The position numbers were made by a program, and so were the translations under genes. A DNA stretch of 64,000 nt from an uncultured Muribaculaceae bacterium (GTDB taxonomy: Bacteria > Bacteroidota > Bacteroidia > Bacteroidales > Muribaculaceae): contig CAMXAZ010000001.1 of the NCBI GenBank assembly GCA_947179295.1, forward strand, positions 62,001 to 126,000. The letters run 5' to 3'. Positions 58,734 to 64,000 of the stretch are shown here, piece after piece. Within the stretch, counting starts at the first letter, position 1, and each line of letters begins with the position of its first letter. The notes under the pieces were generated by a model that was not told the DNA's origin, searched no databases, and was given only the letters and a program-made list of their open reading frames with translations.

Positions 58734-60353
58734 TTACTGCTGGGGAGAGTCTTTGGTCCAGTTTTCAGGCTCGATGTTGTAGTTGATCAGCTTATTGTAG
58801 TCGGTCTCCTTGTTGGGGATGCAGATACACCAGTTGTTCTTTCCGGTGCGGCTGTATGATCCGCCTGTAGATCCGGAGCCGGCGAGGGTCGGATGCCAGT
58901 TGCCTCCTTCGCTCCAGCTTTTTCTTACCATGTCAACGTTCCAGCGCTTCTGGTCGAAGAAGTGGCGTCCCTCGCCCCAGAGGTCGAAGCGCTTGTAGAG
59001 TTTCACTTCTTCAAGGAGGGCGTCGCCTGAGAGTGTGCAGCTGTAGCCGGGCTGATAGGGGCGCACGGCTTCTTCAAGGAGGCTGCGCACTTTGGTCTCA
59101 TTGCCTCCGAGCATACAGAGGGCCTCGGCTTCGTTGTAGATCATTTCGGCAGCGCGCATGATGGGAACACAGCCAATCGAGCGGTCGTCGATCTTCTGGA
59201 ACTTCGTGCACATATATGCATATATATAGGTGTCCTTTTGGGCAATGCGGTCAGCGAATTGCTGCTTCACGCGGGTGTAGAAATCGCCTTTGGTCGCGCG
59301 GCCTGAATCTGAGGTTGACCAGCCTGATTCGCCGGGTTCAGGGATCATGTAGAGACCCAGACGGGAGTCTGAGGCCGGAATCTGCTCAACCAGGCCCTTG
59401 TCAATGGAACCGATATTCTTATAGCCTTTTGACGAACCGGTGTTGGCTCCGACATAGGCGAAGAATCCGTAGACACCGAGGTTTTCGATGGCGTCAGTGT
59501 AGGTTTCCCACATCCATTCCTTGTTTGCAGTGTTGAAGCCTGCCCAATAGTCTTCGGAGGTCATAAGCTGGTAGCCTTTGCGGGCTTTTTCGGCATGATC
59601 TGCCGCGGTGGCCCAGTCCTGCTTGGCAAGAGCTGCGCGGGAGTAGACTCCGTGGGCAATCGATGCGTCAGTGCGCCAGAGTTTGTTGCCACGGGTGAGT
59701 GTTGACTGTTCGAAGAGGCTGAGGGCTTCGTCAAGGTCGGCGTAGATCTGATTGTAGACATCACCGAGTGAAGAGCAGGCTATGTCACCGATGGTTTCGT
59801 CGAGACGGAGGGGAACACCGCGGCTTTCGCCATTACGGGAATCGACCCAGCGTTTGGAGTAGAGAGCTACAAGCTGCGTGTAGGCATGTGCACGGTAGAC
59901 GAGTGCTTGTGCTACAAAGAAATTGCGTTCATCATCTGTTCCCTGGGCTTCATCGGCATGGAGAATTATCGAGTTGGCATTACATATGAGCTTATAATAA
60001 TAATACCAGGGGTAATATGTCGCGCCGGTTGTGCCAAGTTCATTGGAGTTGGAGTTGATGATGTCGATATAGCTTGTCCCGTTGCTATATTGAGCGTCAG
60101 AACTTCTGTAATCACCGTACCAAAGAGATATGGTGGCCTCACCGTTGTAGCCTTGACGGCCGAAGCCGGAAGAACTGTAAGAATTGCTCATAATGAGGCT
60201 AAGACCATTGACGGCACCGTCGAGCATCGTCATATTTGAGAAAACGACAGGCGCTGTCACCTGATCCTCTGAGGAAAGGTCCAGATAATCGTCAGAACAG
60301 CTTGCAAGGGCGAAAGAACCGATCGCGCAGAGTGCTATAATTGATTTTTTCAT
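58734..60353 (-). CDS. SusD/RagB-type surface lipoprotein
   Basis: A 539-residue glycan- or nutrient-binding lipoprotein; the lipobox ends at C19 (ALASC) and is followed by SDDYLDL, the usual acidic start of surface SusD proteins. TPR-type helices (AALAKQDWATAADHAEKARKG) and the C-terminal KRFDLWGEGRHFFDQKRWN segment are typical. It forms the lid of the SusC channel encoded 20 bases upstream. Confidence 0.95.
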   Translation of the reverse strand: MKKSIIALCAIGSFALASCSDDYLDLSSEDQVTAPVVFSNMTMLDGAVNGLSLIMSNSYSSSGFGRQGYNGEATISLWYGDYRSSDAQYSNGTSYIDIINSNSNELGTTGATYYPWYYYYKLICNANSIILHADEAQGTDDERNFFVAQALVYRAHAYTQLVALYSKRWVDSRNGESRGVPLRLDETIGDIACSSLGDVYNQIYADLDEALSLFEQSTLTRGNKLWRTDASIAHGVYSRAALAKQDWATAADHAEKARKGYQLMTSEDYWAGFNTANKEWMWETYTDAIENLGVYGFFAYVGANTGSSKGYKNIGSIDKGLVEQIPASDSRLGLYMIPEPGESGWSTSDSGRATKGDFYTRVKQQFADRIAQKDTYIYAYMCTKFQKIDDRSIGCVPIMRAAEMIYNEAEALCMLGGNETKVRSLLEEAVRPYQPGYSCTLSGDALLEEVKLYKRFDLWGEGRHFFDQKRWNVDMVRKSWSEGGNWHPTLAGSGSTGGSYSRTGKNNWCICIPNKETDYNKLINYNIEPENWTKDSPQQ

Positions 60354-60373
60354 AATTGCGGATGATTGAGATG

Positions 60374-63300
60374 TTAGAATGAAACGTTGAGACCGAATGT
60401 ATAGACACGTGCGGGGGGCATCTGGTTGTAGACGTAGCCGCTGAGTCGCTGGGTTGCAGCAAGGCCCTTGCGTTTGGTGCTGGTCACTACGTTCTCGGCT
60501 GAGAAGTAAAGACGTGCCGATGTGAGAGTGAGCGGTCTAAGGATGGATTTCGGGAGTGAGTAGGCGAAATTGATATTCTTCAGACAGACGTAGTTGCGGC
60601 TGATGAGGAAACGATCAGAGGTGGAGTTATTGTAAGTCTGGGTCATGTCGATGACCGGATTGATCGAGCGGTTGATGCGGTCAGGCGATGTTTCGGTCAT
60701 GCCTTCGGGAACTCCGTTCCATGAATTGAGAATATCCTTGTGGTAGTTGCGGACATAGCTTGACGAAAGATCCATAAGTGAAGAATATCCGGAGTCGAGA
60801 ATTTTACCGCCGACAGAGTAGGTCATCATAGTCGAGAGGCTGAAGTTTTTCCACGATACATTGGCTGTGAAGGAGCCATATACATCAGGCAGGGCTTTGC
60901 CGCGGAAATCTCTCTTGGCATAGGTGGTGGTATTCACATAATATTTTCCATCGATACATTTATAGTCTTTGGCGCTGAGCGGAGTTGACATCAGCTGACC
61001 GTCTGCGTATGATCCGCCTATGATGCTTCCGTCGGGTGCTACTATGTGGTAGTCATCAAGGTTTGCATCATAAAGGCTCATGCCATCCATCATGTCGACA
61101 CCGGCCCAGTGATATGTGAACCATTCGTAGCGGCTGCGGCCTTCCATGATTTTCTGAGAACCGGAGAGCAGACCATCTTTCTTGTACTGGCCAGGCATGG
61201 ATGTCACCTTGTTCTTAAGGGTTGTAAGGTTGGCGGCGAGATTGACGGTCCAGTCTCGGTTGGTGAAAATGTCGATATCCGTGTTGATTTCGAAGCCGCG
61301 GTTGGAGATTGATCCGAAGTTTTTGGTGATTACGCTCTCGGATTTGTCAAAACTTGTGCCACCTCCCGAAATGGGGTTGTTCACGTTGAAGAGGAGGTCT
61401 TTGTTTCGCTTGTCGTAGTATTCTACGCTGAGATTCCAACGGTTGAAAAGACGAGCTTCAAGACCGATGCCCCATGATTCACCGGTTTCCCAGAAGAGGT
61501 CGGGATTGGCGATCTGCGACATGACATATGCGGCTTCGCCTCCCTTGATGTCTGAGTCCAAAAATCGGTAGTAAGCATAATAGTCTGAACCGGCGTCGTT
61601 GCCGACCTGGCCCCAGTTGGCGCGGAGTTTACCGTTGGTGATCCAGGTCTGGTCTTTCATGAAATCTTCTGCTGTGAAAAGCCAGTTGGCGCCGACAGAT
61701 CCGAAGTTACCCCAGCGGGATTTAGAGGAGAAGCGGCTGGAACCGTCGCGCCGGAATGAAGCTTCGATATTGTAGCGGTCATCGAATGAGTACTGTACAC
61801 GGCCGAGATAAGACTCGGTGCGGTAGCGGTCGGCATAACCTGTGGCATCGGTCGGAGTGGTGAAGTTGACGAGGGCCTGGAGTCCTTCGATCTTTACGCC
61901 TTGAGCGCGGGTGTATGTGTAGTCACTTTTATATGAATAGTTCTCGTGTCCGAGAAGTACGTTGATGAAGTGTTTGCCGTAGGTGTGGTTCCAGTTGATC
62001 TGCTGTTGGAAGGTCCAGGTCTTGTAGTTGTAGATGGTTTTCGAAAGCTTACCATTGGTGCCTTTGGCGGAACCGCCGATGACTGCCGAACCATAGCTTG
62101 AAAGCTCGCTGTTGCGTGTGGAGAGGTTGCCTTTGAGAGTAAAGGTGAATCCGTAGGGGAGGATGAAGTCGGCGTAGGCTGTCGAGTTTGAAGTATTGCG
62201 GACACGGCGGTCGTGGTTCATCTCCGATTCCCAAATGGAGTGGTTGGCACTGAGCTGGTCGCGGGTCGACTGTTCGTAGGGAAGACCATCGGCTCCCACA
62301 GCCTGATAATAGCCGGGGTCATACTGACGGTTGCCGTCAACATCAAGGATATACTCTCCGGTATTTACATCGTGGAGATGTACGGGATAGATAGGAGCTA
62401 TGACGCGGTAGAAGTAGAAGGGGTTGGTGGTAGACGAGGAGTTGGAGTCGCCGTCACGGCCGGCTGAGTCGTTTGTCTTCTGATGGGAGGCGTTGATCTG
62501 GAGGCCTGTCTTGAACCATTTGGCAGGCTTGATGTTGATGGAGGCGCGACCGGTAAGACGTTCGAAGCCGGAATCCTTGGTATAGCCGTTCTCGTCAAGA
62601 TAGTTTACAGAGAAGTAGTAATCGCTGCGCTCGGTGGCACCTGCACCGGCAAAAGAATATTCGGCTCGGTAGCCTTTGCGGATGCTCTGGTCATACCAGT
62701 CGAGGTCTTCGGCATAGAGCGGGTTCATGCGTACGTCGGGATTCATCTTGCCGTTGGCATCGAACATGTCGGAGACTGGAGTATCAAATATGTTGATGAT
62801 GGTGCGTCTTGGAACAAGCTGGTCTATAACATACTGGCGGGCTGTTGCCATGTCGGCGGGGTTGTTACGGTCAAGATTTTTGGAGCTGATCTGTCCGTTA
62901 TAGAGGTTGGCATATTCCACTTCCATGAACTGGTAGGGATTGACACGGTCGTACTCCGATTGGCCGCGTTCAAACCAACCCTGTGAGGTCTTGAAGGTGA
63001 AAGTCGGTTTGTTGGATTTTGATTTCTTGGTGGTGAGGAGGATGACACCGTTTGAAGCGCGGTTGCCGTAGAGGGCGCAGGATGCTGCGTCTTTCAGTAC
63101 GGAGATCGACTCGATATCGTCAGGAGCGATGTCTGTCATATTGCCGTCGAAGGGCACGCCGTCAAGCACGATGAGCGGCGAGTTGCTGCCGGTAACGGTA
63201 CCGACACCGCGGATGCTGATTGTCGACGATGTGCCGGGCTGGCCTATGGCACCGGTCACGTTGATACCTGATGAAGCGCCTTCAAGGGCTGAGGTCACGC

Positions 63301-63751
63301 TTGACACGGGGCGGTTGGCTATGTCGGCACTTGTCACCTGCGAGATGGCGCCGGTGATCGAAGATTTTTTCTGAGTACCGTAGGCCACGACAACGACTTC
63401 GTCCAAAGCCTTGATGTCTTCCTTCAGGACGATGTTGATGACGGTCTGGCTGCCCACAGTGACGGTCTGGGTGGTGTAGCCGATGTAGGAGAATTCGAGT
63501 GTGGCGCCTCTGTCGGCTTTGACTGCATAGTTGCCGTCAATGTCAGTGGAGGTGCCTTTGTTGGTTCCCTTGATTATCACTGACACTCCGGGCATGGGCT
63601 CACCGCCTTCATCTGTCACGGTGCCGGAAATGTTATGTAGCTGCGCTGATGAGCTGACTGTCCAGAGCGCGAACAAAACAAAAAGCAGGGCGCGGGTAAA
63701 ATATTTTATCCCCCCTGATTTGTTAATGGTTGTCAAAGTTTGTTCTGCCAT
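60374..63751 (-). CDS. SusC/RagA-type TonB-linked outer-membrane transporter
   Basis: A 1125-residue transporter: signal peptide after a longer charged N-terminus (ending SSAQ at about 36), carboxypeptidase-regulatory-like domain (40-115), the TonB box ALDEVVVVAYGTQKKSS, plug with PLIVLDGVPFDG and SISVLKDAASCALYG, then the 22-strand barrel ending RVYTFGLNVSF. With SusD it imports an oligosaccharide or other large nutrient. Its start is only 35 bases from the upstream gene's stop, so the three genes probably form one transcript. Confidence 0.96.
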   Translation of the reverse strand: MAEQTLTTINKSGGIKYFTRALLFVLFALWTVSSSAQLHNISGTVTDEGGEPMPGVSVIIKGTNKGTSTDIDGNYAVKADRGATLEFSYIGYTTQTVTVGSQTVINIVLKEDIKALDEVVVVAYGTQKKSSITGAISQVTSADIANRPVSSVTSALEGASSGINVTGAIGQPGTSSTISIRGVGTVTGSNSPLIVLDGVPFDGNMTDIAPDDIESISVLKDAASCALYGNRASNGVILLTTKKSKSNKPTFTFKTSQGWFERGQSEYDRVNPYQFMEVEYANLYNGQISSKNLDRNNPADMATARQYVIDQLVPRRTIINIFDTPVSDMFDANGKMNPDVRMNPLYAEDLDWYDQSIRKGYRAEYSFAGAGATERSDYYFSVNYLDENGYTKDSGFERLTGRASINIKPAKWFKTGLQINASHQKTNDSAGRDGDSNSSSTTNPFYFYRVIAPIYPVHLHDVNTGEYILDVDGNRQYDPGYYQAVGADGLPYEQSTRDQLSANHSIWESEMNHDRRVRNTSNSTAYADFILPYGFTFTLKGNLSTRNSELSSYGSAVIGGSAKGTNGKLSKTIYNYKTWTFQQQINWNHTYGKHFINVLLGHENYSYKSDYTYTRAQGVKIEGLQALVNFTTPTDATGYADRYRTESYLGRVQYSFDDRYNIEASFRRDGSSRFSSKSRWGNFGSVGANWLFTAEDFMKDQTWITNGKLRANWGQVGNDAGSDYYAYYRFLDSDIKGGEAAYVMSQIANPDLFWETGESWGIGLEARLFNRWNLSVEYYDKRNKDLLFNVNNPISGGGTSFDKSESVITKNFGSISNRGFEINTDIDIFTNRDWTVNLAANLTTLKNKVTSMPGQYKKDGLLSGSQKIMEGRSRYEWFTYHWAGVDMMDGMSLYDANLDDYHIVAPDGSIIGGSYADGQLMSTPLSAKDYKCIDGKYYVNTTTYAKRDFRGKALPDVYGSFTANVSWKNFSLSTMMTYSVGGKILDSGYSSLMDLSSSYVRNYHKDILNSWNGVPEGMTETSPDRINRSINPVIDMTQTYNNSTSDRFLISRNYVCLKNINFAYSLPKSILRPLTLTSARLYFSAENVVTSTKRKGLAATQRLSGYVYNQMPPARVYTFGLNVSF

Positions 63752-63786
63752 AATGTGAATGATTGATTGTGTGATAACTAAGGGAT

Positions 63787-64000
63787 TTATTCTGTGAATC
63801 TGGTTGAGAAACCGTCAAGTTTCTTCATGTAGTGGTCTCGCAGGTCTTTCCATCTGTAATATGGGCCGCTGACGGCTTTGACCGGGAGTGTGGCTTCGGC
63901 TTCGTTGAGCAGCACTTTGACCAGAACCTCGTCAGCGTTGAATTTCGGATTCTTTGCGGGACGGTAGAAGATCATCTGTATGTTGCTGCCCATCGGGAAG
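63787..64000 (-). CDS. C-terminal end of an upstream gene, probable histidine-type phosphatase
   Basis: The last 70 or so residues of a gene that continues beyond the window. The segment NIQMIFYRPAKN, then VLVKVLLNEAEATLPVK and GPYYRWKDLRDHY, resembles the ending of the histidine acid phosphatase/MINPP-like family in Bacteroidales. The catalytic RHGxRxP motif would lie outside the window, so this is a partial call. It precedes susC by 35 bases. Confidence 0.5.
   Translation of the reverse strand, partial: FPMGSNIQMIFYRPAKNPKFNADEVLVKVLLNEAEATLPVKAVSGPYYRWKDLRDHYMKKLDGFSTRFTE

Overview
The window is a chromosomal stretch from a member of the Bacteroidales, most likely a gut Muribaculaceae-like species (family is my inference from overall protein resemblance; the order is well supported). 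Evidence: Bacteroidota promoters (TAnnTTTG at -7, TTTG at -33), SusC/SusD pair, gldKLMN/porT/porP type 9 secretion genes, arginine synthesis with an N-succinylornithine-type carbamoyltransferase, lipoproteins with an acidic Cys-Ser-Asp-Asp start, and almost no Shine-Dalgarno sequences. No tRNA, rRNA, CRISPR, insertion sequence or phage gene was seen; coding density is high and most genes lie on the minus strand.

Layout. 1-3.5 kb: a secreted three-domain pectin enzyme (esterase-lyase-esterase). 3.6-8 kb: thiol peroxidase, a thioredoxin-fold exported protein, a lipid kinase paired with a tiny T9SS-tail protein, and a secreted choloylglycine-hydrolase-family enzyme. 8.1-17 kb (minus): rpsA followed by porT-porP-gldK-gldL-gldM-gldN, the T9SS core. 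17.2-23.4 kb: a DUF4421 outer-membrane protein tail-to-tail with an efflux operon tolC-hlyD-two ABC-2 permeases that has no ATPase. 23.5-33.3 kb: a ten-gene co-directional housekeeping run (dtd, mazG-like, deoC, GYF/CD225 protein, DUF2752, 7TM-HD phosphodiesterase, GH3, aroK, AlaDH/PNT-like, rnhA) with several start/stop overlaps. 33.3-37 kb: phospholipase A and two surface-type lipoproteins.

37.3-50.1 kb is the most interesting part. A LytS/LytTR two-component system with a PepSY-like periplasmic protein is flanked by a lipoprotein alpha/beta hydrolase, an RND pump, and a three-gene operon (TonB receptor, DUF4374 lipoprotein, PepSY membrane protein) with the layout of the Bacteroides XusABC xenosiderophore system; ferritin follows tail-to-tail behind a perfect terminator. 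Three control regions here (hydrolase, RND pump, xusA-like) each carry a related pair of half-sites in direct repeat exactly 21 bp apart, the geometry of LytTR operators. I propose that these genes form one regulon for iron/siderophore uptake, processing and efflux; this is inference from sequence.

50.2-58.5 kb: arginine biosynthesis operon (GNAT, argG, argC, argD, argF', argB, argE, argH). 58.7-64 kb: SusD, SusC and the C-terminal end of an upstream gene, probably a histidine-type phosphatase, running off the window. One intergenic gap of 417 bp (36895-37311) holds several hairpins and may encode a small RNA.
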